This document shows positions 28,321 through 48,763 of a stretch of DNA of 64,000 nucleotides, piece after piece. How positions within the stretch are numbered: the first letter of the stretch is position 1; the number at the start of each line of letters is the position of its first letter. The notes under the pieces are model-generated. The model searched no databases. It saw only the letters and a list, made by a program, of their open reading frames with translations, and was not told the DNA's origin. The position numbers and the translations under genes were made by a program. The stretch lies in the NCBI GenBank assembly GCA_019096065.1, contig JAGUCH010000006.1, positions 5,104,001-5,168,000 on the forward strand. Reading direction: 5' to 3'. This DNA is from Paracyclopina nana. Taxonomy: Eukaryota > Arthropoda > Copepoda > Cyclopoida > Cyclopettidae.

Positions 28321-28477
28321 AAAAAAATATCGCCCTGACTCCTATAAATTTCTTGCAGTTTGAATTTTCGCGCGCTCCCAAACGTAAACAAATTACATAA
28401 ACAATAAGCAACATCTAGAAAATTCAAGTCGGCTCCTTGATTCTTCGCTCCTTAACTTTCCTGCAGTGCTTGCAAAT

Positions 28478-31369
28478 ATGTCATGGAGGCTGAATTCATC
28501 TCGAAGATTAGTCTTGAGGTCGCTGGCAGCCTCAAGGACGACAAAGATCAATCTCGTCAAGAATCATAGTGTCACGCTTTCGCGGAATCTCTGCGGACCT
28601 CAGTCTGGCCCGATTTTCAAGCCTTTCAGCCACAACTTTACGACTTCTTCCTTGCTGAGATCTTCATCCAAAAATGATGATGATGGCGGAGACGACGCGA
28701 ACAAAAAGTCACCGCTGTCCGATTTGGGAGCTTTGGAAGAGGCTGACGTGGCTGAAAATTCAGGTGAAATTTAGGTGACGTCCAATTTTTTCTGCAGTTC
28801 TCATCTTTTTATGTGAAGGTACTACAACAATCGTTGATCTTCCACCTGCCACCATTGGAGGACCTGGAGTCCCTGCTACCCAAATTGTGCCTGAAGTCTG
28901 GCCCATTGTTCCTGTCATTGCCATCAACAAGCATCCGGTGTTCCCCAAGTTTATCAAGATTATTGAGGTCTCAGACGAACGCCTGGTTTCCCTGCTCAGG
29001 CGGAAAGTGAGGCTGAACCAGCCCTATGCTGGTGTCTTTGTCAAGAAAAGTGACGAGAATCAGGCTGAAATCGTCAAAGACCCAGAGGAGTTGTATCCAA
29101 TTGGCACCTTTGTGCAAATTGTCGAAATGCAAGACCTGGGCTCCAGGCTGCGTATGGTTGTCATGTCCCACCGCAGGATTTCCCTGCAAGGCCAAGTTGT
29201 GGAGGATTTGGAGGAGAAAAAAGGCGAGGAAAGCCAAGAGAAGAGTGACGACGATCCATCAGTGATCATGGTCAAGACAGAAAATATCACTCATGAGCCC
29301 TACGAAAACACTGACGAAGTCAAGGCGCTAACGCAAGAGATTATCAAGACCATTCGCGACATCATCGTAAGTTTAGTTTTAGCAGCCGTAAGGATATTTT
29401 AATCGAGAATGATTGGTTTTAGGCCATGAATCCCTTGTATCGTGACTCGCTGCAACAAATGCTGCAGCTTGGTCAAAGGGTTGTGGATAATCCGGTTTAC
29501 TTGTCGGATCTTGGGGCAGCGTTGACAGCTGGAGAAACCAAAGAGTTGGTGGATGTTCTCGCAGAAACTAACATTCCCAAGAGGCTTGCCTTGGCCTTGG
29601 CTCTCCTCAAAAAAGAGTACGAGCTCAGCAAGTTGCAGCAAAAAATCGGCAAAGAAGTGGAAGAAAAGGTCAAGTCTGTGCAAAGGAAGTATTTGCTGCA
29701 AGAACAGTTGAAGGTGATACGGAAGGAGCTGGGCATGGAGAAAGATGACTCGGAGAGTATCATTGAAAAGTACTCCAAAAGGATGGAAGGAATGACAATT
29801 CCGAATCACATCAGAGAGGTCATTGATGAGGAAATTGGAAAGCTCAGGTTCCTTGACAATCACTCCTCGGAATTCAATGTCACCAGGAACTATTTGGACT
29901 GGCTCACTTCCATTCCTTGGGGAGTTTCGAGCCAAGAGAATCTTGACATTAAGAAGGCGCAGAGCATCCTTGAGGAGGATCACTACGGCTTAGAAGATGT
30001 GAAGAAGAGGATCTTGGAATTTATCGCTGTCTCCCTGCTGAAAGGCAGTGTTCAGGGCAAAATTGTGTGCCTTTCCGGGCCACCCGGAGTGGGCAAGACA
30101 AGTATCGCCAAAAGCATTGCCAGATCTCTCGATAGGGAGTTTTTCAGGTTCAGCGTTGGTGGCCTGTCCGATGTGGCCGAGCTAAAAGGCCATCGGAGAA
30201 CCTATGTAGGAGCCATGCCTGGCAAGGCCGTGCAAGCCCTGAAAAAGACCAAAACGGAAAACCCTCTGATTTTGATCGATGAAATCGACAAAATGGGTCG
30301 AGGCTGGCAAGGGGATCCCACCGCCGCCTTGCTGGAAATGCTAGATCCTGAGCAGAATGGCACCTTCCTCGACCATTACTTAGATGTGCCAGTCGACCTG
30401 TCAAAAGTGCTGTTTCTCTGCACTGCCAACACAATTGAAACCATTCCGGAGCCTCTCAGGGACAGGATGGAAATCATTGACATTTCCGGTTATGTTGCTG
30501 AGGAAAAGGTGGTGATTGCTCAGAAATATTTGATGCCTCAAGTGTCTGAGTTAACCGGTTTGAGCATCAACATTGAAGAGTCCGCCCTGGGTAAACTCAT
30601 CAGGAGCTATTGCAGGGAGAGTGGAGTGCGAAATTTGCGCAAGCACATTGAGAAAATATTCCGGAAAGCCGCGTACATCAAGGTGAATGAGGGCACAAGT
30701 GACATAGTCATCACTGTGAACAATCTCCAGGAATTCGTCGGCAAGCCTGTCTATTCGCAAGACAAAATGTACGAGCAGACCCCTCCTGGAGTGTGCATGG
30801 GTCTGGCTTGGACCAGCCACGGAGGATCCACGCTTTACATCGAAACCATCAAGCAGCGCAGTCATGCCAACAAGGAAAACAAAGATGGACATGGGCAAGG
30901 ACACATCGAGTTCACTGGAAACCTTGGCGATGTCATGAAAGAGAGCGTTCGCATTGCTTACACGTACGCAAAAGTGTTCTTGGAGTCGATCGACGACAGC
31001 AACGAATTCCTGTTGGAAAATCGTGTTCACCTCCACGTGCCAGAGGGGGCGACTCCAAAAGATGGTCCGAGTGCTGGATGCACGATTGTCACTGCTATAA
31101 TCTCTTTGGCCACGGGGCTGCCGGTGAGGCAGAATTTGGCGATGACAGGCGAGATTTCGTTACGTGGCAAAATTCTGCCAGTGGGTGGCATCAAGGAAAA
31201 AGTGATCGCAGCCAAACGTGCCGGAGTGGACACGGTGATTTTGCCCGCTGACAACCGAAAGGACTTTGATGACTTGCCATCATTAGTCAAAAATGGCGTC
31301 AACATTCACTTCGCAGAGACTTACCAGGATGTGTATAACATTGCATTTGGCTCCTCCTCGTCATCATAG
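28478..31369 (+). CDS. Lon: Mitochondrial ATP-dependent Lon protease
   Basis: AAA+ serine protease of the mitochondrial matrix that degrades misfolded and oxidised proteins and binds mtDNA. Exons 28478-28763, 28819-29366 and 29423-31369 give 926 residues, close to the usual size. The N-terminus is arginine-rich and fits a matrix-targeting peptide. The Lon substrate-binding domain begins around residue 120 ([16 protein letters not shown]), then coiled-coil linker, AAA+ module with Walker [10 protein letters not shown] (about 497-505) and Walker [12 protein letters not shown] (about 561-570). The C-terminal protease domain carries the Ser-Lys dyad: Ser in PKDGPSAGC (about 828) and Lys in GGIKEK (about 869). 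The start is the first AUG-type codon in frame; the open frame also extends upstream from a GTG. All motifs are intact. An AATAAA follows at 31505. Confidence 0.97.
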
Positions 31370-31504
31370 CGCATAAGGTACCATAACTCGTAAATTCCGC
31401 GAAATGGCTTCTTTATAGATGTGCAAACATGCGTTACGCGGAAAAAGTACTATCAATATGGTTGTGCCTTTATTGCCATTTAACAAGCTATATTTTATGT
31501 TAAA

Positions 31505-31546
31505 AATAAAAGTGCTCGAACGTAATTACACGAGAGACTTTTTATT
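31505..31546. terminator. Convergent poly(A) signals of Lon and the ATPase
   Basis: AATAAA at 31505-31510 on plus serves Lon. AATAAA read on minus at 31546-31541 lies about 50 bases past the ATPase stop, and another minus-strand copy is at 31474-31469. The two transcripts should end within a few tens of bases of each other or overlap. Confidence 0.6.
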
Positions 31547-31593
31547 CGATTTCGCATCACTAGCACGATATTTTTACAAAAATAGATATGGAC

Positions 31594-34500
31594 TTAAAAA
31601 CAGGTTTCTCGATGCATAAATCCTCCGGGATGCTTGCGTATGATGGCTTTGCGAATTTCATCGTACAAAATCATGAAGAGAATGAAGGGGACAGGAGGCA
31701 GCCATGAAAGCGGATACAGGTACCCCAATTGGAGGCCGTCATTCAGGCCAGGAATGTAGATGAGTAGAATGACCAAGAGGGTTTCAAAGACAAGAGCAAA
31801 ATTCAGCACCATGTTGCCTTGACCTCGTGTGAACATGGAGCTTGAACGACTTCTGCATGCCAGCAAGTTGATCCACTGCAGCACCACGATGCTCATGAGG
31901 AATCCAGCTTGGCATGACAATTCCAATGCTTTGCGATCTTCGTACGTCCACTCTTGGTCGTAGGAGTCCCTCAAATCGTTGATAGCCTTCGAGTCCCAAT
32001 ACTGCCGAATATAGAGCAGTCTGCTCGGCCAGAACCCATTTTCAGCCATGATGACAAAATAGGTGAAGAATCCAGCTGCAGCTTGAATCAGTCCCATCTG
32101 GCCACATGACAAGAAAAGCAGTTTTTCATCGAGAAGTCCTTCAGTCATAGGATTCCTTGGTCCTCGTTTCATCACCTCATGCTTGAACTCCTCATCCTCA
32201 AATGCTATGGAGATGGCAGGCAGCATATCAGTTCCCAGGTCAATGCAAAGCACTGCCAGGGCTCCCAATGGCATTGGCACTTGAGCCACCAAGAAGACCA
32301 AGAAAGGCGCGATTTCAGCCACATTCGAGCATAGCATGTAGTAGAGGCTTTTCTTCATGTTGTCAAACATAATCCGGCCTTCCTCCACAGCAATGACAAT
32401 GGAAGAAAAGTTGTCGTCGAGCAGAATGATGTCAGCAGCTTGCTTAGCCACGTCAGTGCTCGTAGGGCCTCCCATGGCAATGCCAACGTCAGCCTTTCTC
32501 AAGGCTGCTGCATCATTCACTCCATCCCCTGTGACAGCCACTATGGCGCCCAGCCTGCGACACGCCTCAACCACATCCAATTTCTGCTCTGCAGCGAATC
32601 CAGCCAAAACGATCTCCTGGTGATGCATCAGTGCACTTTCCAGCTCTTCCACGTTCATCTCAGTCAATTCTTCGCCAGTGATCAAGCAGGATTGCGAAGG
32701 CTTCAACAAGGCCGTCCTCTCTTGGGGATCTTGGTCCAGGGAGAGAATGCCAACAGATTTGGCAATAGCTTTGGCAGTCGCGGGATGATCTCCAGTCATC
32801 ATGATGATTTTTATGCCCGCAGCTTGGCATTTGGCGATGGAATCCGGAACAGTGGGCCTTGGCGGGTCAATCATGGAGGCGAGGCCAATGAGCCTGAATC
32901 CGGACAGGGGGAAATTGATGTTTTGCGTGCTGAATTGGAATCCTGGAGGGAATCTGCGAGGTGGCAGCCTCCAATCTGCGAAGGCCACCAGCCTTTCTCC
33001 GAGGCCGCCGAGCTCAGCGCAGGCATATCGAAATGCGTTTCTGTAGTCTTCATCAATGTTGCGCTCGGTGCCTTGAACTAGGGCAGTGGTGCACCTGTGG
33101 AGGATTGTCTCAGGGTCGCCGAACATGGCCAAAAAGTATCCGTTGGTCTGGAAGTCTTGGCACTCGTGGATGCTCAGCTGGAACTTGATGATGGGGCTGA
33201 ATGGGATTTCGCACACTTTGGGATGCATGCTTCTGAAGGTGCCAGTGTGTCCTTCGATGCCCTCCACCAATCTCAAAAGTGCGGTCTCAATGGGAGTGCC
33301 AACTGCCTCTCTTTTCATGGCACCTTGTTGGCCGGACGAGCTAGTGAATTCTGCGCGAGAGCTGAGGCAAGCTACCCTCGCCAGGTTTTTCCACGTGGAG
33401 GAAGCGAGGTCAAAAGTGACCTCCGGATTGTCCTCGGCCGCAGTGTCGACCTCGCCAATGTTGTTGTCAATCCACACGTGAGCCACACTGGGCTGGTTCA
33501 TGGTGAGCGTTCCAGTTTTGTCGCAAAGGATGATCGAAGTGGCGCCAATGGTCTCCACGGCCTCGAGGTTCTTGACGACGCAATTCCTCTTGGACAGCCT
33601 CGATGCCGAGAGGCTGAGGCTGATGGTGATGACAGCCAAGAGGCCTTCGGGGACATTGGCAACGATGACTCCGATGAGGAAGAGAATTGCGTCAATCCAG
33701 TAGTAGCCCATCATGAAGGCCAATACGAAGCAGGCGAGGCCCATGGTCACGCCAATGACCGTGACAATGTGTATGAACTTGGAGACCTCTTGAGTGATGA
33801 GAGTCTCGTCCTTGGGGTTGGCAGCGGTGAGATCAGCCATTTGCCCCATAACGGTGTGAATGCCCTGAAATAGCATAAAATTGGGAAATGCCCTGAACAA
33901 ATATGGGTACATACATAAAAGATTAAAAATTAGAAAATGTTCAAAGTATTTCTTAGGAAATGTGAGTTAATCACCGTTCTAGTGACCACAGCTCGGCCAA
34001 ATCCTCGAACGACGCTAGCGGAGGAGAAGGCCATGTTTCTCGAGAATAGTTGCTTTTCATGCGTGGCAGTGGGATCCAGTTCGATGGGCTCCGATTCTCC
34101 TGTGATGCAGGAATTGTCCACAGAGAACCCATTGCCGCAGTCGATGATTCTGCAGTCGGCGGGGACAATGTCTCCAGCCTTGAGCAGCACGATGTCCCCA
34201 AGCACGAGGTCATCGGCGGGCACTTCCAATTCTTCCACTTCCCGAATCACTCTCGCCACTCTGGGAACGAGTCGATCATATTCGCGAGCCACCTTCGCAG
34301 CCCGCGACTCTTTCACGAAGGCAAAAACGCCCGTCAGGATAATCACGACGAGTAATGCGAAACCCAGGTAAAGATTCTCCGTGGGTGGATCGGCGGACTG
34401 AAATTAGCATTATAATTAGCCATGACATTCGTAAAATTGAGCCAGCTTGAGAGACTGGATTTTTAGATATTTCCAAATATGCACAATTAATAGCTCGTTT

Positions 34501-34972
34501 TTCAATCAGATATTTAATATATGGCGTTTTTCATAAGACTTACAATGCCAGCCATGATGGAGAAGTTGGCAAAGCAGAGCAGCAAAGCTCCCCAGAGGAA
34601 CAGGGACGTCCCCCCAAAGAGGCATTTGCAGAACCTGACCCATTCGGGCACGTGCAGGGCGGAGGCAACCGAGTTGGGCCCAAAGAGCTCGAGGTTGGCC
34701 CTCACTTGGGGCGTGGTGAGGCCGGTGCTCACGTCCGTCACCAGCCTCGAAAGCAACTCTTGGATGGGCAAACGGTGCTCGTCTCGAGGTCCGTCAGCCA
34801 AATATTGCATTTCCTTGTCACCATAGTCGAGGCCAGCTATCCTGGAGGTGTAGGGCGTTTTCCTGTAGGACTTGACCTGCCCTATCGCAGTGAGGTTGTC
34901 ATCGGGCACGGTGACCTCGGTGGCCCTCCTGTAGGAGTCGTCACCCCCGAGATCGGGGATGGTGTCCCCCAT
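31594..34972 (-). CDS. Divergent Na+/K+-ATPase alpha-like P-type ATPase
   Basis: P2C-type cation pump subunit of the plasma membrane. Exons 34972-34544, 34397-33975 and 33864-31594, all phase 0, give 1,040 residues. Conserved: M4 VANVPEGL, phosphorylation motif DKTGTLT with D399, actuator [17 protein letters not shown], the M5 region [11 protein letters not shown]6 CIDLGTDM (both cation-site aspartates), M8 [10 protein letters not shown]. Divergent: the nucleotide-site KGAPE is FGDPE (about 532-536), the GDASE segment is GTPIE (473-477), the ouabain-site Gln of M1 is Met (M140), and the C-terminal tyrosine pair is replaced by Cys-Phe. The start is the first in-frame ATG after an upstream stop. 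These changes suggest a specialised paralogue, like the extra alpha-like genes of Drosophila, rather than the main pump. It runs divergently from clathrin heavy chain. Confidence 0.88.
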
Positions 34973-36295
34973 ATCTGGCTGCTGCACTTTGTTTTGTTAT
35001 CCCAGACGCTTTTCCCTTGTAGCTCTTTCTATACCTGGGTTTTCTGGCTTGGCCTGGACTCTTCTGTATATACCTGTAGCCTGTTGGGCTATACATGCTA
35101 TAAGGTGAACCCATCCCGCACGCATTGCAACCTCCAAGGACCGTTGCCACCTGTGGTAGTAACTGCCATCGACTTTATTCCATTGGGTGGGGCAGGCTTC
35201 TACTATTATTGCAGTCCTCATTAATTTAACCGTATAAGCCTTTAGTAAACCATATCATGCATTTTTACTATGTTATTTTGTTGCGCACATGAACATAATC
35301 AATCAGACGCGTTCATATATAAAAGTAGCTGGCATATAAGCGCTTTCCTGTTAATTCATATGAATGGCAAAGTTTATTAAGTACATCTTTTTGTATCCCT
35401 AAAATGGAAAAGATTTGTGCATCATCTAAATTATCTTTTAAAGATATCCATTGTCAACCCGCATTTTTGTTTCTAGATCATATGACACTTTACAGGCATG
35501 CATTCCATGCTCATGCCTATTAGCAAGAGCCATTTTACCAGCATTATTTGAGGTTATCTAAATGGCAAAGCACTGCGTCAGACGAACGTAATATTGCATA
35601 TCAAACATGGTTGCTTGCATATGCGCGGCTCATGTTTGAAATGGTGACGAAGAAAGCAAGATAAGCGTACATGAAGCAGGCTTTCTCCCTTACGGATGGG
35701 ATCAAGTCCTTCTCCTCCCCCCTATAGGACATGCATGTCCCACTTTCCCCTCCCTTTTTTCCCCCAACAGCAGAGCAACCAGATGGTGACATCGTTCGGG
35801 GAACCTTATTGATTTTGTGCATACGGGCCGCAATAAAAAAGTCGTCAAATGAGCGCGCGTCACCAAAAACGTCAACAATCGGCCAAGTCGGTGTCAACAG
35901 AGCAAGAAGTCGGCTTCAATGTGGCCGAAGTCGTTACAATCTGGTCTCACCGCCGTTTTTTCAGAGGGGCTTCCTTAGTTCCACTCGGTGACGTGCACCA
36001 TTTTCTGCCATCTTGCGCGCCTCAGCCGAAGCCAGCCTTGAAGCCTCAAGTTTTTCGACATGCATCGAATGTGCCACGCCGCCAGCCATTTTGAAAAGAA
36101 ACAGTTCCTCCGTTCTCACGGATTTTGCTCGTTTTGCCGCTGAAAGGGGCGTCAAGTGCACTCTTGAAGTCTATGAAAATCAAGGCGTGGCATTTAGAAT
36201 CTAGGTAGAATTGCTGATTTGGCCGGTTGAGGCGAAAAACTCCCCTCCCGCGGTCTACTTTTGCGCTGCTGAGCGAATTGCTCCGCCGGGACTCG
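34973..36295. other. Divergent promoter region, ATPase / clathrin heavy chain
   Basis: No gene recognised. The clathrin side becomes GC-richer from about 35,990. Short open frames on both strands show no family resemblance. Confidence 0.5.
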
Positions 36296-36301
36296 TCAGT
36301 C
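36296..36301 (+). promoter_or_regulatory. Initiator-like element of clathrin heavy chain
   Basis: TCAGTC matches the arthropod initiator consensus and lies about 157 bases before the clathrin ATG in a continuous leader with no stronger upstream signal seen. Inferred, not shown. Confidence 0.35.
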
Positions 36302-36454
36302 ACTTCAGTTCACTTGAGCAGCAGCCGCAATTTCAGAAGCAGCAGCTAGCAGCCTTTTTTTCGCAGCCTCTGACCCCGCGGCCGACACCCCCACCTATCA
36401 CAAGTAGTGCCCGTCCACCTCGCGGGTCCACCGGAGACGCGACCTCGTTCAGCC

Positions 36455-43295
<6,841 letters not shown>

Positions 43296-43753
43296 AAGAA
43301 GTTTTTATGTTTGGTTGATTAAAGAAAAGTGTTTTTTAAACCTTCTCCTCCTCCCACTCCTCCCCACTATTTATGTATCGTCGCGAGGAAGAAACAACGT
43401 ACTGTGCTAGTGTAAATTCATTAAGATGATGATGATGCTTGGAGGTTTTTGGAAAAGTGAAAGCCGTTTTTGCTGGTGATCTCCTTGATTCCTCCAATCA
43501 AAGGAAAGTCCTTCTTGTCCACTTAAAGTAACCAACTAGAAAAACCTTGTGAAGTAAAAAAAAACCTTTTTTGAAAATGGTGGAGAAAGCCAACATTATC
43601 ACATGAATAAAAAAAAGACAAAAAGACTTGTTAAGAAAACAACCGAGATGCTGAAGAAATTGATCCCAAAAAGAAAACCGTTTCAAAGATGATGAGATGA
43701 ATGATTGTATGTAAAGTTGTAAAAGCGATGTTGTCTTATGCAATATGATCATT

Positions 43754-43802
43754 AATAAAACACAGCAGCGTAAATATCTTATAAAGCATCCATCAATTTA
43801 TT
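43754..43802. terminator. Convergent poly(A) signals of clathrin heavy chain and ERK
   Basis: AATAAA at 43754-43759 on plus is about 460 bases past the clathrin stop. AATAAA read on minus at 43802-43797 is about 300 bases past the ERK stop. The predicted cleavage sites nearly coincide. Confidence 0.55.
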
Positions 43803-44103
43803 CCAAGTTCTATTGTATTTGTTGTAGTATCCAGTAGCTAGGCAATTTCTATTTTTGCGTGAATTAGTGGCCTTAAAAAGAGTATATTCGTATATTTCAT
43901 AGTAGAGTGTGCAAGTTTATATTCTTGTGACGGGCTAAAACGGCCAGACAAAAATTGGTATTGCGCGCGCGCAGGAGGATTTTTAATGGGGACATAAAAT
44001 GCCAAAATTCATTAAGCGATTAGCGGTTGTTGCTGAACGTTGAAAACGAATAATCACCGGATTCGATAAAACATGTGAACCTCTAATGTGCATGAGACTT
44101 CTT

Positions 44104-46465
<2,362 letters not shown>

Positions 46466-47092
46466 TGTTCCACCCGAATCAAGGATTTGTGTCCGCAACG
46501 GCCTCTTTTTCAAATAATACTACTACAGTCTTTTCGTTGCAGAAGAGGAAAGCTGAGGCTCTTCTTCCGCTGCTGCTGCTGCTGAGGCCGAAGTGACGGA
46601 GGTCGCTGATGAACTAGAAGAAGAGCTTTGCTTTGCTTGGCACAGAAGAAGCAGTCAGTGCAGAGCGGCAGCTGTTAAAAAGCGCGACCAGAGGTGAACT
46701 CGTGAAAAACGCCACTTTTCACTCAACCGCATTGCAATCGTTTCCCGGAATCATGCGAAAATTAATTCTACCTGTTAGTTTAAAATGGGAATTTGATCGT
46801 TTACAGGTTACAACTTTAAGGCTTTAAACAGCGTTTTAATTATTTAATATTCTTATTTTAGGGCACAGTACAAAGAAAGATAAGGCTTCAGGCTGGTAGT
46901 TACTATTTAGGTAATCATGAAGCTAGCGTTGTTCTGATGCAGATAAGTGCCTTTGGAGCCTTCTCGGACACAGTTGCCAGTTGCAAATTGGGACAATCTA
47001 GAGAGGCCGGATTCTAATAGAAAAAAAGCCAAATATATCATATATCATAATTTTTTTATTGACATCATAATAATGGTGTTTACGGCAATTTA
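46466..47092 (-). other. 5' flank of ERK and 3' flank of zinc-finger gene
   Basis: No gene recognised. The first ~200 bases are probably ERK leader, rich in CAG/CTG triplets. AATAAA read on minus at 47060-47055 probably ends the zinc-finger transcript. Confidence 0.5.
47055..47060 (-). terminator. Poly(A) signal of the zinc-finger gene
   Basis: AATAAA on the minus strand, 33 bases past the stop codon at 47093. Confidence 0.6.
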
Positions 47093-47956
47093 CTATAAAG
47101 GCTCCTCTTTAATGCGAGCATAACTCATGCCTTCATTATTTTCATTCAAGCGTTGCCTTTTGCTAGGCTTGATTTTGGATAATGGAACGGCTTTTCTTCT
47201 CTTGTGGCTTAGATGGTGTATCGTGAGTATTGTCTGCCCGCCATACTCATTGTTGCATTTCTTGCACTTATACTGCCTTTTAGTGCACTTTTTCCTGCCT
47301 ACATCAATGTGGCTTCTCAGGTCGTCCCTTAAATTGTCTTTTCTCGTGAAAATCTTCTTGCACAAACCGCAAGGGAAGAGAACTTTGGAATTGCCAGAGC
47401 ATCGATCAGCATCTTCCAAATGCAGGGCCAGAAATCGTTTGTCCTCGAAATCGAAGCCACAGTCAATGCATATGCAGGGCATATCTTCATCGTCCACTTT
47501 TATGAATGTGTGCGCATATAAATGCCTGGCAAAATTGCTCGTGCTATCGAACGCCACTTCGCATTCTTTGCAAAATTGAGGCTTCTGCTCTTCATCGTTC
47601 TCCATGATGGCATGCTTGTCATTGACAAAGCAAGACTGCTCGAGGATCCTGATGGATCTCCGTTCATCTTCACTCAGTTTTTTGCGCGTGCCATTTTTGA
47701 TTTTTTGCAAAGTAGCTTGCATCGGTAGAGGCAATTGTCCTTTGCCTCGGTCCTTCTTGCACACTTGAATGTGGTTCTTGATGGACATTGCACTGTAGTA
47801 GGTGATATCGCATTTTGGACAGCTCAAGCTGCTCGTTGGTTCGTGCTGCTCTTCAAGTTCAATTTTCGGTATCAAGAGGTGCTCAAAATCTGATGCATCC
47901 TCAACTGCTTCTGGAGGCTCCTCTTTGATTTCTCGCTTGATGCTTGGGTAGTCCAT
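47093..47956 (-). CDS. Intronless C2H2 zinc-finger protein with terminal SUMO-type motifs
   Basis: A 287-residue protein of probable nuclear, nucleic-acid-binding function; I do not recognise an orthologue. One uninterrupted exon. Fingers, some imperfect: CPKC...HIQVC near residue 46 (C2HC form), CKEC...HLYAH near 129, a CIDC...H...C segment near 157, CGLC with one clear histidine near 197, and CKKC...HHLSH near 230. Both ends carry SUMO-consensus peptides: IKRE and IKEE at 6-13, and IKEE at 282-285, each followed by proline. Between the first and second fingers lies a basic linker (residues about 65-105). It is transcribed divergently from the ARMC10-like gene. No zinc-finger-associated ZAD domain is visible at the N-terminus. 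Confidence 0.8.
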   Translation of the reverse strand: MDYPSIKREIKEEPPEAVEDASDFEHLLIPKIELEEQHEPTSSLSCPKCDITYYSAMSIKNHIQVCKKDRGKGQLPLPMQATLQKIKNGTRKKLSEDERRSIRILEQSCFVNDKHAIMENDEEQKPQFCKECEVAFDSTSNFARHLYAHTFIKVDDEDMPCICIDCGFDFEDKRFLALHLEDADRCSGNSKVLFPCGLCKKIFTRKDNLRDDLRSHIDVGRKKCTKRQYKCKKCNNEYGGQTILTIHHLSHKRRKAVPLSKIKPSKRQRLNENNEGMSYARIKEEPL

Positions 47957-48763
47957 TTTGGCAGTTTGTCACGTCCAAACGCCCTCTGCTGAGTGTTCCA
48001 AGCTGCAGCTGAAAACTTTTTAGAAAGCCTCTTCTCGCGTATTGATTTTCTGGCTCCATTTTCTCTACACGACGGTGGTGCCACGACAAACCACAGTAGT
48101 TTTGCCATATTCTCGCGCCAGAGGGCGCCAGCCCTGAAAAAGAGAAAGCACTTGCCGCTCCAGGGCCTTGCGATGAAAATGGGATCATACAAGTTCTTTT
48201 TTTTTGAGCGCGCTCTTGAGCTTGGAAGACTTGAATTTTCTTCTACTTTCTTTAAATCATTTTTTGCCTCCGCGATTTACTGGCCATTTTTTAGTTTTGC
48301 GAAAATGAAGTTTGCATTTGTGGCCACTCTGCTTTTAACTGAATATATATGGTCGTAAATTGCGAATCATTTGAGGTAATGTCAACTTTTTAAGCAACAA
48401 ATATGGAGACTTAAAAATGAATGCTTATGCGTTTATGATAAGTGGTTAATGACGCTGGTTTTTATAATTTCGTTAATTTGATCGACCTTGTTCGAGCGCT
48501 CCTCGAGCTGCGCGCTACGAGGATCGATGAAGGCCGAGTCAACCTTGGTTTGAAGCAGTCTTCTTAGCAAGGCCTTCGAGGATGGTGATGCCACCAAGCA
48601 CCACCAGTGGAGCTATTGTTCGTGCGCGCACGTGATTTTTCAAAATTGGCGCTTTCCCATCTGTGAATCGGGGGCTGGCAACGCTGCAAGCAAAATAACA
48701 TCAACAAACAAGAAAAGGAAGCAGACAAAGATGACGATAAACATTGCTTAGATTTTAGTGCCA
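47957..48763. other. Divergent promoter region, zinc-finger / ARMC10-like gene
   Basis: No gene recognised. A CTCF-like CCAGAGGGCGCC stands at 48118-48129, about 160 bases upstream of the zinc-finger ATG. Confidence 0.5.
48118..48129. promoter_or_regulatory. CTCF-like motif
   Basis: CCAGAGGGCGCC, embedded in a partly palindromic GCGCC...GGCGC context, fits the CTCF core. Position between two divergent genes makes an insulator or promoter role plausible; unproven. Confidence 0.3.

Noticed and set aside
33097..33873. Plus-strand open frame (258 codons) opposite the ATPase
   Set aside because: Shadow of the ATPase exon; the ATPase frame holds all conserved motifs.
34941..35150. Minus-strand frame reading GYRYIQKSPGQARK upstream of the ATPase start
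   Set aside because: Out of frame with the ATPase, no resemblance to any family, probably leader sequence.
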